Positions 7,636 through 15,949 of a stretch of DNA of 32,175 nt are shown piece by piece. Below the pieces are notes generated by a model, which saw only the letters and a list, made by a program, of their open reading frames with translations, did not search any database and was not told where the DNA came from. The first letter of the stretch is position 1. Every line of letters begins with the position of its first letter. The translations under genes were made by a program, and so were the position numbers. The stretch is taken from assembly GCA_009920665.1 (NCBI GenBank), contig RFZL01000028.1, positions 1-32,175 of the forward strand. The letters are read 5' to 3'. This stretch comes from Alphaproteobacteria bacterium. GTDB lineage: Bacteria > Pseudomonadota > Alphaproteobacteria > Puniceispirillales > Puniceispirillaceae.

Positions 7636-8682
7636 TTAGCGGCCTATGACGCGGTTGTTCCTGTCGGCAAGGTCGGCTTCCGCTTCAGCAACGGCCTTTT
7701 CGAATTTCTTCAGCCATTTGTCGCCATATTTATCGGCGAACCAGACCTTCATCTTGTCACGCGCCGCTACAAAGGTTGCCTTTTCTTCGGCTGACGGCAC
7801 ATAGATCTCACCGCCAAAACCAACAAACTCTTTCAAGGCGCGCGCGTCATATTCCTTGTTCCAGTCAGACTGGATCATCGACGCCTGCTGAACACCATCG
7901 ATCACCAGATCCTGGAGGTCGGCAGGCAAGCTCTGCAGCCACGCATCCGACATCCACCAGAAAGCAAAGAGATATGCATGCTCGTCAAGCGTGACATATT
8001 TCACGGCTTCATACATCTTCGTCGGGACGATATCGGTTGCTGCGTTCTTCGTGCCTTCGACAACGCCTGTTTGAAGCGAGGTGTACAGTTCACCCCAGGC
8101 AACCGGTGTCGGATTGCCGCCAAGAGACTTGATGAATTCGATCTGCAATGGCGAGTTGATGGTTCTCATCTTCACGCCCTTCATGTCGGCAGCCGACTTG
8201 ATCAGCTTGTTGGTGGTGAAGAAATTCCGCCACCGACCGGTGTTGCCAACAGCCACAAGACGCACATTTCCAGTCGCCGCCAAGATCTCGTCGCGAACCT
8301 CATCAAAGAATGAGCTTTGCGCGATACGCTCGGCGATCGAGTCACCATTCATCATGTAGGGGATGTCTGTGACCTGCAACTCGGGCCAGAAGCTGGCAAT
8401 ACCGCCAACTGTTGTATGGGTCAGCTCCAGCGTGTTCAGCTGCACCTGCTCGATCTGATCGCGGAAATTGCCAAGCTGGGCACCGGGATAGATCTCCACC
8501 GTGATACGTCCGTTCGAACGGCTCTCAAGGAATGATTTGAGGAATTCACCAGGCACCTGATCGTCTGATGTCACCGGACCAACATGACCATATTTCAGCG
8601 TGAACTCGGCTGCGAACGAGGCCGCCGGCAGACACACAGCCAAAAGGCCGGCCATAATGGTTTTGCTAATGATAGACTTCAT
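7636..8682 (-). CDS. dctP: TRAP transporter solute-binding protein DctP
   Basis: A 348-residue periplasmic binding protein of the DctP family. A Sec signal peptide (MKSIISKTIMAGLLAVC, cleavage likely after ASFA near residue 24-25) is followed by FTLKYGHVGP. Typical DctP blocks are PGAQLGN, LELTHTT and MKGVKMRTI, whose Arg usually binds the ligand carboxylate, then WGELYTSLQTGVVEGTKN. The ligand is therefore probably an organic or sugar acid. The start is preceded by GGAGGA 6-8 bases upstream. It lies downstream of dctM but has its own promoter with a LacI-type operator in the spacer, and an intrinsic terminator behind it. This allows expression above that of the permeases. Confidence 0.93.
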   Translation of the reverse strand: MKSIISKTIMAGLLAVCLPAASFAAEFTLKYGHVGPVTSDDQVPGEFLKSFLESRSNGRITVEIYPGAQLGNFRDQIEQVQLNTLELTHTTVGGIASFWPELQVTDIPYMMNGDSIAERIAQSSFFDEVRDEILAATGNVRLVAVGNTGRWRNFFTTNKLIKSAADMKGVKMRTINSPLQIEFIKSLGGNPTPVAWGELYTSLQTGVVEGTKNAATDIVPTKMYEAVKYVTLDEHAYLFAFWWMSDAWLQSLPADLQDLVIDGVQQASMIQSDWNKEYDARALKEFVGFGGEIYVPSAEEKATFVAARDKMKVWFADKYGDKWLKKFEKAVAEAEADLADRNNRVIGR

Positions 8683-8712
8683 GATTTTCCTCCGACTTTT
8701 TAGGTTATCAAA

Positions 8713-8741
8713 ATAATGACATCGGTATCATTGGATGTAAA
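8713..8741 (-). promoter_or_regulatory. Sigma70-type promoter of dctP
   Basis: On the minus strand TTTACA (8741-8736) and CATTAT (8718-8713) are separated by exactly 17 bases. The start codon follows 30 bases after the -10 box. The 18-bp palindrome fills most of the spacer and part of the -10, the classic geometry for repression. Confidence 0.6.
8715..8732. promoter_or_regulatory. LacI-family operator O1 (dctP)
   Basis: AATGACATCGGTATCATT is a near-perfect palindrome with a central CG, as LacI-family sites have. The 20 bases 8713-8732 are identical to 11941-11960, and the reverse complement of the site at 15004-15021 differs by one base. The arms resemble the E. coli GntR operator (ATGTTACCGGTAACAT, recalled). 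The GntR-like LacI protein encoded at 13808 is the obvious ligand. Confidence 0.8.
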
Positions 8742-8765
8742 CGGATTTTAGAACCTACCGGGTCA

Positions 8766-10052
8766 CTATCCAAATCCGAGCAGCCTCGGCACCGTCATCG
8801 AGATCGCAGGCACGTAGGTGACAAGCACGATAATCGCAATATGGACGATGTAAAAAGGCAACATTTCCGACACCACCGATTCGATCCTCTCGCGGCTCAC
8901 CGCCGAGGCAACGAACAGGATCAGCCCCATTGGTGGCGTCGCCAGGCCAATCGTCAGATTAACGCACATGATGATGGCAAAGTGTAACGGGTCCACACCA
9001 ACAGCCATCGCGGTCGGGGTCAGAATCGGCCCGAGGATCAGGATCGCCGGGCCGGCATCGAGAAACATGCCGACAACCACAAGCAGCAGGTTGATCAGCA
9101 GCAGCACGACATATTTGTTGTCGGTATATTCAAACAGAAAGGCCGTCAGAAGTTTCGGCACACCGGACAGGGTGGCGATCCAGGCAAAGACGCTGGCCAT
9201 TCCAACAGCCAGCAATATCACACTGGATGAGACCGCTGTACGGAACAGCATGTTCTTCACCCGTGTCAGTGGCAGGCTCTTCATAAAGACGCACAATATT
9301 ATGGCATAGACCACAGCGGCACCGGCCGCCTCGGTCGGGGTGAACACCCCGGACAGGATGCCACCCATAATGATAATTGGAGTGAGAAGCGGCCAGAAGG
9401 CATCAAGCCCGGCGCGCGCTGCCACGCGCATGCCCGGAAAACGGTCGGCAACCGGATATTTGCGGCGACGCGCGATGATCGAAACCACTGCCATGAGTCC
9501 GACACCGGTAAGCAGGCCCGGAACAACGCCCGCAAGGAACAGCGCGGCAACGGATATCTCCATGATGTAGGCATAGACCACCATGATGATGCTTGGTGGG
9601 ATGATCGGGCCGATCACCGATGACGCCGCCGTTACCGCGGCGGAAAATTTCCGGGAGTAACCCTGTTTTTCCATTGCCGGTATCAGCATTGAGCCAAGTG
9701 CCGATGTGTCGGCAACGGCCGATCCGCTCAGGCCTGCAAAGAAAATCGACGAGATGATGTTCACATGTGCAAGTCCGCCCCGCAGATGCCCGACAAGTAC
9801 CCGTGCGAAATATACAAGCCGTTCGGTGATACCGCCAACATTCATGATTTCCCCGGCAAGGATGAACATCGGTATGGCAAGCAGGGGAAACTGGTTGATC
9901 CCGATATAGAGTTTCTGGGCGATGATCGCCAGAAAGACCTCTTTGTCAGCCAGGACCAGGCCAAGCATGGGCGCCGCACCAAGGGCGAACACAATCGGCA
10001 TGCCAACACTGATCAAGCCCAGCAAGATCCAGATAAATGTCACGGGTATCAT
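8766..10052 (-). CDS. dctM: TRAP transporter large permease DctM
   Basis: A 428-residue, very hydrophobic DctM protein with about 12 membrane segments, the usual length for the family. GLSGSAVADTSALGSMLIPAM and the GPIIPPSIIMVVYA block are family signatures. It forms the sodium-coupled channel of the TRAP importer with DctQ. ATG 10052 is chosen because MIPVTFIWILLGLISVGMP is the usual start and a G-rich ribosome site (GGGGG, about 6 bases) precedes it; upstream ATGs would add an unlikely soluble segment. It follows dctQ after 49 bases. Confidence 0.92.
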   Translation of the reverse strand: MIPVTFIWILLGLISVGMPIVFALGAAPMLGLVLADKEVFLAIIAQKLYIGINQFPLLAIPMFILAGEIMNVGGITERLVYFARVLVGHLRGGLAHVNIISSIFFAGLSGSAVADTSALGSMLIPAMEKQGYSRKFSAAVTAASSVIGPIIPPSIIMVVYAYIMEISVAALFLAGVVPGLLTGVGLMAVVSIIARRRKYPVADRFPGMRVAARAGLDAFWPLLTPIIIMGGILSGVFTPTEAAGAAVVYAIILCVFMKSLPLTRVKNMLFRTAVSSSVILLAVGMASVFAWIATLSGVPKLLTAFLFEYTDNKYVVLLLINLLLVVVGMFLDAGPAILILGPILTPTAMAVGVDPLHFAIIMCVNLTIGLATPPMGLILFVASAVSRERIESVVSEMLPFYIVHIAIIVLVTYVPAISMTVPRLLGFG

Positions 10053-10101
10053 CTCACGCCCCCACAAAAATCCCCAAAATGACCCCTGGAATGACCAACC
10101 A

Positions 10102-10656
10102 TCAAAACTCGTCCAGAACCGGGCGATGCTTGGCAACGAACGCATCCTGCTGTGCTGGCTTGCCGGCGATCAGAAAGGATATGTCTTCCAAAAATTGCTG
10201 CAATGACACGAGAGCCATGCTGGCCATACCAAGGGGAATCGAAACAAAAAACCAGTACATCGAAACGTCGCCCACCGAAATGGCCACCTGTGTTCTGCCA
10301 TTCCAGGCGAAGTCATGGCTCTTCATGGCCAGGAAACTGCAAAAGACGCATACGGCCAGATGCATCAGCGCAAGAATGACCCGCGTCACCCGCGATGGAA
10401 ATCTGGAAATGACAATTTCGATATTGGGGTGGACGCCAAGGCGAAGAGCAATCGGCGCACCCAGAAACACCAGCCAAAGCATCGCATATTTGGCCAGTTC
10501 CTCCGACCAGGACAGGCTGTCATTGAGGACATAGCGGAAGAACACGCCAGCCGAAACAATCGCCGCAACCGCCAGCACAAGGAACATCGCGCCCCATCGG
10601 AATGCGCCCAGCTGCACCACATTAATGGCTGACAGACATCTGATTGCCAAATTCAT
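10102..10656 (-). CDS. dctQ: TRAP transporter small permease DctQ
   Basis: A 184-residue membrane protein with four predicted helices. FFRYVLNDSLSWSEELAKYAMLWLVFLG is split over helices 1 and 2 and carries the family RY..N.SL.W.EE motif. It couples DctP to DctM in the inner membrane. It starts 27 bases after the dehydratase gene with an AGGTG ribosome site, so dehydratase, dctQ and dctM look like one transcript. Confidence 0.9.
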   Translation of the reverse strand: MNLAIRCLSAINVVQLGAFRWGAMFLVLAVAAIVSAGVFFRYVLNDSLSWSEELAKYAMLWLVFLGAPIALRLGVHPNIEIVISRFPSRVTRVILALMHLAVCVFCSFLAMKSHDFAWNGRTQVAISVGDVSMYWFFVSIPLGMASMALVSLQQFLEDISFLIAGKPAQQDAFVAKHRPVLDEF

Positions 10657-10683
10657 GACCGCACCTACCCCCCTGGTCTGGCA

Positions 10684-11931
10684 TTATCCCGGCATTATCG
10701 TGACATGCACACCACGCTCTTTCATCGCTGACAAATCCGGGATGATGCCAATGCCATCATCCTCGGGCAATTCTATGCGGCCACCTTTCGAGGGCCGCAA
10801 ATCCCAATCCGCCAGACTTTCCCTGATCGGGTTATCATTTACATCGACCTCTAGCAAACCAGTGTCGCCAATAACAGTCAACAGATGTGCCGATGCGGCA
10901 AGGCCAACCATCCCGCCAAGCCAGTGCGGACAATAGACAGATTTTGACGGCGGCTGCACGGCATCGCGGCCACCAAAAATGCGAAGCAGCCCTGTAAACC
11001 CGCCTATTTTCCCGATATCCGGTTGCACAAAGGCGAATAATGCCTGTGCCTGATAGGCGTCGACGGCATCCAATGTCGGCAGGTTTTCACCACCCGCGAG
11101 CGGCACGCTGATCATCTTGTTCAATTCTTGCCACTGCGTTGGTGCCGCACTGGCCCGCAGCGGCTCCTCAATCCACTTCAGATCAAACCGGCTCAGCGCG
11201 TTGACATTGTCGGCGGCCTGCCGCGGCGACATCCATGCCTGATTGGCATCAATCATCAGCTGATGATCTTCATCGATCAATTCACGGGCGACGGCAAGAC
11301 CAGCCCGGTCAACCTCTTCACCAAACCCCACCTTGACCTTGAACGCTGTAAATCCGCATTCCCGTGCGAGCTGCACGCGTTCTCTCGCCTCTTTGGGATG
11401 AATGCCACTGGCATAGGCCCTTACCGCATCACCCGGCGCACCAAACAGGGCGCAAAGCCTCATCCCCTGCCGACGCGCGACCATATCCCACAAGGCCTGA
11501 TCCACACCGGCAATCACCTGCAACAAGGTGCCGGGGTCGGCAGTCTGCAAGCCAAGCACCGCAAAGGCGGCGGTCAGCCCATCAAAAACCTCCGCTGGAG
11601 AAGTGAAACGACGCCCCTTGAGCCAATACGCGAATTCATTGACCAGCAGGCTGGCTTTATATTCAGCGCCACGCGACGGAAAATTGCACCATATCTCGCC
11701 ATGCCCGACGCACCCCTCGGCGTCGGTAATCCGGACAAGCAATGCGGGGCGATCATACATCGTGCCAAATGACGTCTGCACCGGCACATCGATCCCGGCG
11801 CGGAGAAGAATTGCCTCAACATGCCTGATCTCATGTGTCTGACCAGCAAGCCGCCGCGCCACATCGTCGAGCATTCCAACTTGACCAGCATTCCTCATAT
11901 TTATCTTCGCTTTGATATCTTGGCGGGTCAT
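10684..11931 (-). CDS. Enolase-superfamily acid-sugar dehydratase (MR/MLE type)
   Basis: A 415-residue mandelate racemase/muconate lactonizing family member. In the barrel domain: KVK (198-200) with the catalytic base, metal ligands Asp228 (MIDANQAW), Glu255 (WIEEPL) and Glu282 (LAGGEN). Asp305 (VQPDIGKIGG) and His336 (YCPHWLGG) follow, suggesting the His-Asp dyad of the mandelate racemase subgroup. Such enzymes usually dehydrate hexonates or aldarates to 2-keto-3-deoxy acids. The N-terminus is uncertain: ATG 11931 follows the promoter by about 20 bases without a ribosome site; ATG 11898 or 11874 would better fit the family. It heads the minus-strand operon and shares a LacI-type operator with the divergent GMC gene. 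Confidence 0.85.
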   Translation of the reverse strand: MTRQDIKAKINMRNAGQVGMLDDVARRLAGQTHEIRHVEAILLRAGIDVPVQTSFGTMYDRPALLVRITDAEGCVGHGEIWCNFPSRGAEYKASLLVNEFAYWLKGRRFTSPAEVFDGLTAAFAVLGLQTADPGTLLQVIAGVDQALWDMVARRQGMRLCALFGAPGDAVRAYASGIHPKEARERVQLARECGFTAFKVKVGFGEEVDRAGLAVARELIDEDHQLMIDANQAWMSPRQAADNVNALSRFDLKWIEEPLRASAAPTQWQELNKMISVPLAGGENLPTLDAVDAYQAQALFAFVQPDIGKIGGFTGLLRIFGGRDAVQPPSKSVYCPHWLGGMVGLAASAHLLTVIGDTGLLEVDVNDNPIRESLADWDLRPSKGGRIELPEDDGIGIIPDLSAMKERGVHVTIMPG

Positions 11932-11942
11932 TCGAGAAACAT

Positions 11943-11960
11943 AATGACATCGGTATCATT
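11943..11960. promoter_or_regulatory. LacI-family operator O2 (divergent promoter region)
   Basis: AATGACATCGGTATCATT, identical to O1 (20 bases identical including the preceding AT). It lies in the 85-base gap between the dehydratase and GMC genes, so one site may repress both directions. It covers a candidate -10 on each strand. Confidence 0.8.
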
Positions 11961-11983
11961 CCAACGTATTTTTGAAAAGTCAA
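11955..11983 (-). promoter_or_regulatory. Candidate promoter of the dehydratase-dctQM operon
   Basis: Minus-strand TTGACT (11983-11978) and AATGAT (11960-11955) are 17 bases apart. The operator overlaps the -10 and presumed start site. On the plus strand, TTCGAG (11931-11936) and TATCAT (11954-11959), also 17 apart, could serve the GMC gene; that one is weaker. Confidence 0.45.
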
Positions 11984-12016
11984 CGTTATCCGTTGGTGGG
12001 ACCGAAGTTGGACGAC

Positions 12017-13618
12017 ATGAAGAAAAAATACGATTTTATAATTATCGGTGCGGGTTCTGCGGGGTGCCTTCTCGCCAACAGATTATCCGCTGACCCCGCC
12101 CATAACGTTCTTCTGGTTGAGGCTGGAGGCTCCGATCGCCGCTTTTGGTCACGGCTGCCGATTGGCTATTATAAAACCATATACAATCAGGCATTTTCGC
12201 GCGTTTTCCAGACGGAACCATGCGAAGGCAGCGGCGGCCGTGCGATAAAATGGCCGCGCGGGCGGATCATTGGCGGTTCGAGCAGCATAAATGGCCTGAT
12301 CTTTATCCGCGGTCAAAAGGAAGATTTTGACGATTGGCAGTCACTTGGCGCCCGCGGATGGGATTACCGGACGGTTTTACCCTTTTTCAGAAAACTGGAG
12401 GGCTATAAGGGCGGCGAAAGCCAATTCCGTGGCAGCCTCGGGGAACTGAAGGTAGATGACCTTCGTTTACGCCATCCCGCCTGCGAGGCGTGGCTGAAGG
12501 CGGCGAGTGAATGGGGCCTGCCTCCGATTGACGATTTCAATGGCAATGACTCCTTTGGTGCGAGCAGATACCAGCTCACCCTCGACGGGAGATGGCGATC
12601 AAGCTCTGCGCGCGCATTCCTGCACCCCATCACTCACCGGCAAAATCTGACCGTCATTTCCAGCACCCTTGTCGAAAAAATACTTTTCTCGGACAAGCAG
12701 GCATCCGGCATAATCGCCCGCCGCAACGGCGTCCGGGAAACCTATGAAGCGGACAAGATCATACTGAGTGCCGGCGCCCTTCAATCACCGCAGATATTGC
12801 AATTATCCGGCATCGGCCCGACGGCGCTGCTGCGGAAGCACGGCATTCCAGTTGTTCATAAGGCCAGCCAGGTGGGACAAAATCTTCAGGACCACTACCA
12901 GATGCGAACAATTGTGCAGATGCGTAATGGCCTGTCCCTGAACAAGGACAGCCGCAACCCGCTGAAAATGGCCCTTCATGGCCTCAAATGGCTGAAGGAC
13001 GGGTCCGGAGTTTTTTCGGTTGGCGCTGGCCAGGCGGGTGCTGGCGCGTGCACGAAATATGCTGAAGATGGTCGGCCCGACATACAGCTTCTTGTTATGC
13101 CATTGTCTGTTGATAAACCGGGTGAGCCCCTGCACGATTATCCCGGCTTCACCGCAACCGTCTGGCAATGTCATCCGAAATCCCGTGGATTCGTTGAAAT
13201 ACGATCTGCCGATCCCACCGAGGACCCAAGGATACAGCCAAACTACATCTCTGAAGAACATGACCAGAAAGTCATGATTGAAGGCGTTAAAATGATGCGT
13301 GAAATCTATCACATGGCTTCCTTCAGGGATTTGTGGGACACCGAAATTGTTCCCGGGCCCGATGTCGACAATGATGAGAAGATCCTCGATTGCATCCGCA
13401 ATAATGGGGGCACCGTTTTCCATCCGGTGGGAACCTGCCGGATGGGTGATGATGCGGACGCGGTTGTCGATTCTGAATTGAGGGTGAATGGCGTTGAGGG
13501 GCTGTATGTTGCTGATGCCTCGGTAATGCCGAAGATCACATCCGCCAACACCAATGCACCATCGCTGATGATTGGTGAAAAGGCGGCCCATCATATTCTG
13601 CAACATCATTCCGGGTAG
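12017..13618 (+). CDS. GMC-family FAD-dependent oxidoreductase
   Basis: A 533-residue glucose-methanol-choline oxidoreductase. The N-terminal FAD fold has GAGSAGCLLANRLS (11-24) and GGSSSINGL; GALQSPQILQLSGIGP is GMC signature 2. The catalytic His469 sits in HPVGTCRMG, and NTNAP (511-515) supplies the partner Asn, the His/Asn pairing of choline dehydrogenase-like members. It likely oxidises a hydroxyl of the pathway substrate and passes electrons to the respiratory chain or oxygen. ATG 12017 is chosen because MKKKYDFIIIGAGSAG is the standard start; TTG 11972 is in frame but inside promoter sequence. The gene is divergent from the dehydratase and shares operator O2. Confidence 0.9.
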   Translation: MKKKYDFIIIGAGSAGCLLANRLSADPAHNVLLVEAGGSDRRFWSRLPIGYYKTIYNQAFSRVFQTEPCEGSGGRAIKWPRGRIIGGSSSINGLIFIRGQKEDFDDWQSLGARGWDYRTVLPFFRKLEGYKGGESQFRGSLGELKVDDLRLRHPACEAWLKAASEWGLPPIDDFNGNDSFGASRYQLTLDGRWRSSSARAFLHPITHRQNLTVISSTLVEKILFSDKQASGIIARRNGVRETYEADKIILSAGALQSPQILQLSGIGPTALLRKHGIPVVHKASQVGQNLQDHYQMRTIVQMRNGLSLNKDSRNPLKMALHGLKWLKDGSGVFSVGAGQAGAGACTKYAEDGRPDIQLLVMPLSVDKPGEPLHDYPGFTATVWQCHPKSRGFVEIRSADPTEDPRIQPNYISEEHDQKVMIEGVKMMREIYHMASFRDLWDTEIVPGPDVDNDEKILDCIRNNGGTVFHPVGTCRMGDDADAVVDSELRVNGVEGLYVADASVMPKITSANTNAPSLMIGEKAAHHILQHHSG

Positions 13619-13762
13619 CGCTTTTGCAGTGATCGCGGGGCCACCCGCCCGCGCCCCTGCAACAAGTCTTCACATCATCACCAGCCATGTTATCCTTGTT
13701 GCGGCCATTCACCCGTCCAAGCAAGAGGCACCTGCGATGCCGGCTGGCGGTCAGGCGTCAGA

Positions 13763-13790
13763 CCCGGTGTGGGTTGAACCCGGTGTGGGC
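13763..13790 (+). repeat. 12-bp direct repeat ahead of the LacI gene
   Basis: ACCCGGTGTGGG occurs at 13763-13774 and again at 13779-13790, a 16-base period, ending 17 bases before the regulator start. Each copy can fold ACCC/GGGT-like arms. It could be a control element of the regulator gene or simple duplication. The rest of 13619-13807 shows nothing recognisable. Confidence 0.4.
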
Positions 13791-13807
13791 CATGGGCCTG
13801 AAGGCGA

Positions 13808-14842
13808 ATGAAGAGCGAGGCCATCGTGACATCACAATCGGACCACAAGCTGGTTACCATACGCGACGTTGCCAGGCTTGCCGGCGTCTCGCCGATTACC
13901 GCCTCGCGCGCGCTGAACAAATCGCATCTGGTAAAGCCGGAAACACGACAGAAGGTCGAGGCTGCGGCAGCCGAATTGAAATTCATCGGCAACAGTGCGG
14001 CAGGCAGCCTGTCAAACAAGCGCAGCAACATGGTGGGCATTATCGTGCCGACCCTGTCCAATTCGATCTTTGCAGACACGATCCAGTCAATCACCAGTCG
14101 TCTGATGCCCGAGGGCTTTCAGGCGTTGATTGGCAGCAATGAATATTGCTTGCAACGCGAAGAGGATATCATTCGGACATTTATCTCGCATCGTGCTGAT
14201 GCGCTGATACTCACCGGCCATACCCATACCAAGGTGGCCGAGGAATTGATCGGGCAATATCGCATACCTACGGTTGAAATCTGGAACATTTCGGAACAGA
14301 GCAACCATATCTGTGTGGGCATGTCGAATTTTCAGGCCGCATTTGAAATGACTTCATTCCTGATTAGCTGCGGTTACAAGAAAATTGGCTATATCGGCGG
14401 CATTCTGAAGAATAACGACAGATCACAAGACCGCATGCGCGGTTACAGGGAGGCTCTTGAAAAGCATGGTGTGCCTTTTGATCCTGCATTAACACGCGAG
14501 TCCGTTTATGAATTCGCCAGTGGCGCCACCGCGATGCAAAGTCTTCTGACCAAGAGCCAAGGCATTGATTGTGTCTTTGCATCGTCGGACATCATCGCCT
14601 TCGGGGCGCTGATGGAATGCCACCGCAACGATATCAAGATACCGCAAGACATCGCCCTTGCCGGCTTCGACAACACCACCATCGGCGCCCTCTACAAGCC
14701 GGCCCTGACAACAATATCAGTCCCGCGACAGCGCATCGGCCTGAAAGCCGCTGAGATCACATTGCAGTTGATCAAGGGCGAAAACGACATTCAGAAGGTC
14801 AATGATCTGGGGTTTGATCTGAAGGTTCGCGGCACTACCTGA
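13808..14842 (+). CDS. LacI-family regulator, GntR/IdnR-like
   Basis: A 344-residue transcription factor. The helix-turn-helix is at 16-36 (VTIRDVARLAGVSPITASRAL), followed by the hinge and a periplasmic-binding-type effector domain. Recalled E. coli GntR shares several blocks: LILT.HTHT, VG.SNFQAA.EMT, and the DLGF.L..RGT tail. The effector may therefore be gluconate-like or another sugar acid. Three near-identical palindromes upstream of its neighbours are its likely operators. Start: ATG 13808 is taken; GTG 13826 has a better-spaced GAGG site and is a real alternative. The gene follows the GMC gene after 189 bases. No clear operator of this type precedes it, so autoregulation is not evident. 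Confidence 0.92.
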   Translation: MKSEAIVTSQSDHKLVTIRDVARLAGVSPITASRALNKSHLVKPETRQKVEAAAAELKFIGNSAAGSLSNKRSNMVGIIVPTLSNSIFADTIQSITSRLMPEGFQALIGSNEYCLQREEDIIRTFISHRADALILTGHTHTKVAEELIGQYRIPTVEIWNISEQSNHICVGMSNFQAAFEMTSFLISCGYKKIGYIGGILKNNDRSQDRMRGYREALEKHGVPFDPALTRESVYEFASGATAMQSLLTKSQGIDCVFASSDIIAFGALMECHRNDIKIPQDIALAGFDNTTIGALYKPALTTISVPRQRIGLKAAEITLQLIKGENDIQKVNDLGFDLKVRGTT

Positions 14843-14875
14843 CCGGCGGCCAATCGTTGATCTGGTGATTGCCGG
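14843..14875 (+). terminator. Weak hairpin after the LacI gene
   Basis: CCGGC (14843-14847) pairs with GCCGG (14871-14875), and AATC (14852-14855) pairs with GATT (14867-14870), leaving a 4-base bulge. It starts directly after the stop codon. There is no T run, so it is only a possible 3'-end structure. Confidence 0.25.
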
Positions 14876-14992
14876 CGGGGTGAACGGCTTGTCACCATAG
14901 GCAATCCTCGCCCGCTACCACGTCCCATGTCTGCCGCTCATTCAACATATCTGACGACCCTGTCTCGGCATGAGGTCACCTGGAAAATGGAC

Positions 14993-15020
14993 TTGCATTG
15001 ATTAATGATACCGATATCAT
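14993..15020 (+). promoter_or_regulatory. Candidate promoter of the transketolase operon
   Basis: TTGCAT (14993-14998) and TATCAT (15015-15020) are 16 bases apart. The operator palindrome covers the -10. The transketolase start follows at 15113, leaving a leader of roughly 85 bases. Apart from this and operator O3, the 270-base gap 14843-15112 shows only the weak hairpin after the regulator. Confidence 0.45.
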
Positions 15021-15021
15021 T
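15004..15021. promoter_or_regulatory. LacI-family operator O3 (transketolase operon)
   Basis: AATGATACCGATATCATT has perfect 7-base arms around CCGA. Its reverse complement matches O1 and O2 at 17 of 18 bases. Its position on the transketolase promoter ties the plus-strand operon to the TRAP/dehydratase genes under one regulator. Confidence 0.8.
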
Positions 15022-15112
15022 CAGGTGTCCTGTGGTGAGGCAAACACGAACAAAGCAGGCTCCCGCGTCACATTTCGGCGCATGTGGCTCAGATGCAAAA
15101 GGGCAATCTCGA

Positions 15113-15949
15113 ATGCAGACCGGTAACCGAAGAAGCCTGAAAGAGCTCAGAGACACAGCCACAACGATCCGCAAGGATGTGATCCGCATGGTTGCCCGCC
15201 ATGGCCAGGGCTATGTCCAGCAAGGCCTCGGGGCGGCCGATCTTTTCACCTATCTATACTTCCAGGAACTGCGATTTGACACGGCGAACCTCAACTGGGC
15301 CGACCGTGACAGATTCATTCTGTCAACGGCGCATAACACAGCTGTCTATTACGCCACCCTTGCCAGAGCAGGATTGCTGGATCCAGCAACACTTACCGAA
15401 TATTGCCTTGACGGCTCACCATTGGAGATCAATGCCTCCGAACGGCTGGGGCCGCTGGTCGAATGCACCTGCGGCTCGCTCGGTCAGGGCCTGTCGGTTG
15501 CCGCCGGGCTGGCCATGGGAAGCCAGCGCCAACAGCGGGATGCAAATATCTATCTGATGCTCGGTGACGGTGAACTCGAGGAAGGACAGGTGTGGGAAGC
15601 TGCGATGTTCGCGGCCACGCACAAGCTGTCAAACCTCACCATGATCATCGATCTCAACTATATGCAGGTTGAAGGAGACGCGCGTGAGGTTGCCGCCATC
15701 GATCCGGTTGATGCAAAACTGGAGAATTTCGGCTGGCAGACCATAATGATCGACGGACATGATTTCGATGCGATGTTTGCCAGCTTTGCGGCGGCAAGGG
15801 CCGATACCGATCGACCATCCTGCATCATTGCCAACACAATCCCCGGCAAGGGCGTGTCCTTCCTTGAAGGACAGAAGAGCCACAACATGGTTCTGCCGGA
15901 AAACACTGCCGATGATGCTCTGCAATGGCTGGAGGCGGATCATGGCTGA
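15113..15949 (+). CDS. Transketolase, N-terminal subunit
   Basis: A 278-residue ThDP-binding half of a two-gene transketolase. GDGELEEGQVWEA (151-163) and Asn182 form the diphosphate/metal motif; GSLGQGLSVAAGLA (121-134) is the family block preceding it. The usual GHxGGSLS segment near the N-terminus reads GYVQQGLG here (33-40), with Tyr for His, hinting at a non-standard donor or acceptor. Its partner is encoded in the next, overlapping gene. Split transketolases occur in catabolic clusters, for example for apulose-4-phosphate and in the sulfoglycolytic transketolase route. ATG 15113 is the first in-frame ATG giving a family-like start (GNRRSLKELRDTATTIRKDV); the ribosome site (AAGGG) is somewhat distant. 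Confidence 0.88.
   Translation: MQTGNRRSLKELRDTATTIRKDVIRMVARHGQGYVQQGLGAADLFTYLYFQELRFDTANLNWADRDRFILSTAHNTAVYYATLARAGLLDPATLTEYCLDGSPLEINASERLGPLVECTCGSLGQGLSVAAGLAMGSQRQQRDANIYLMLGDGELEEGQVWEAAMFAATHKLSNLTMIIDLNYMQVEGDAREVAAIDPVDAKLENFGWQTIMIDGHDFDAMFASFAAARADTDRPSCIIANTIPGKGVSFLEGQKSHNMVLPENTADDALQWLEADHG

Noticed and set aside
9673-9690. CGGTATCAGCATT-like sequence within dctM as an operator
   Set aside because: It is inside coding sequence and the palindrome is not preserved; a chance match.
12803-13609. 268-residue minus-strand frame opposite the GMC gene
   Set aside because: It lies wholly antisense to a clear GMC oxidoreductase with all motifs intact and has no recognisable domain.
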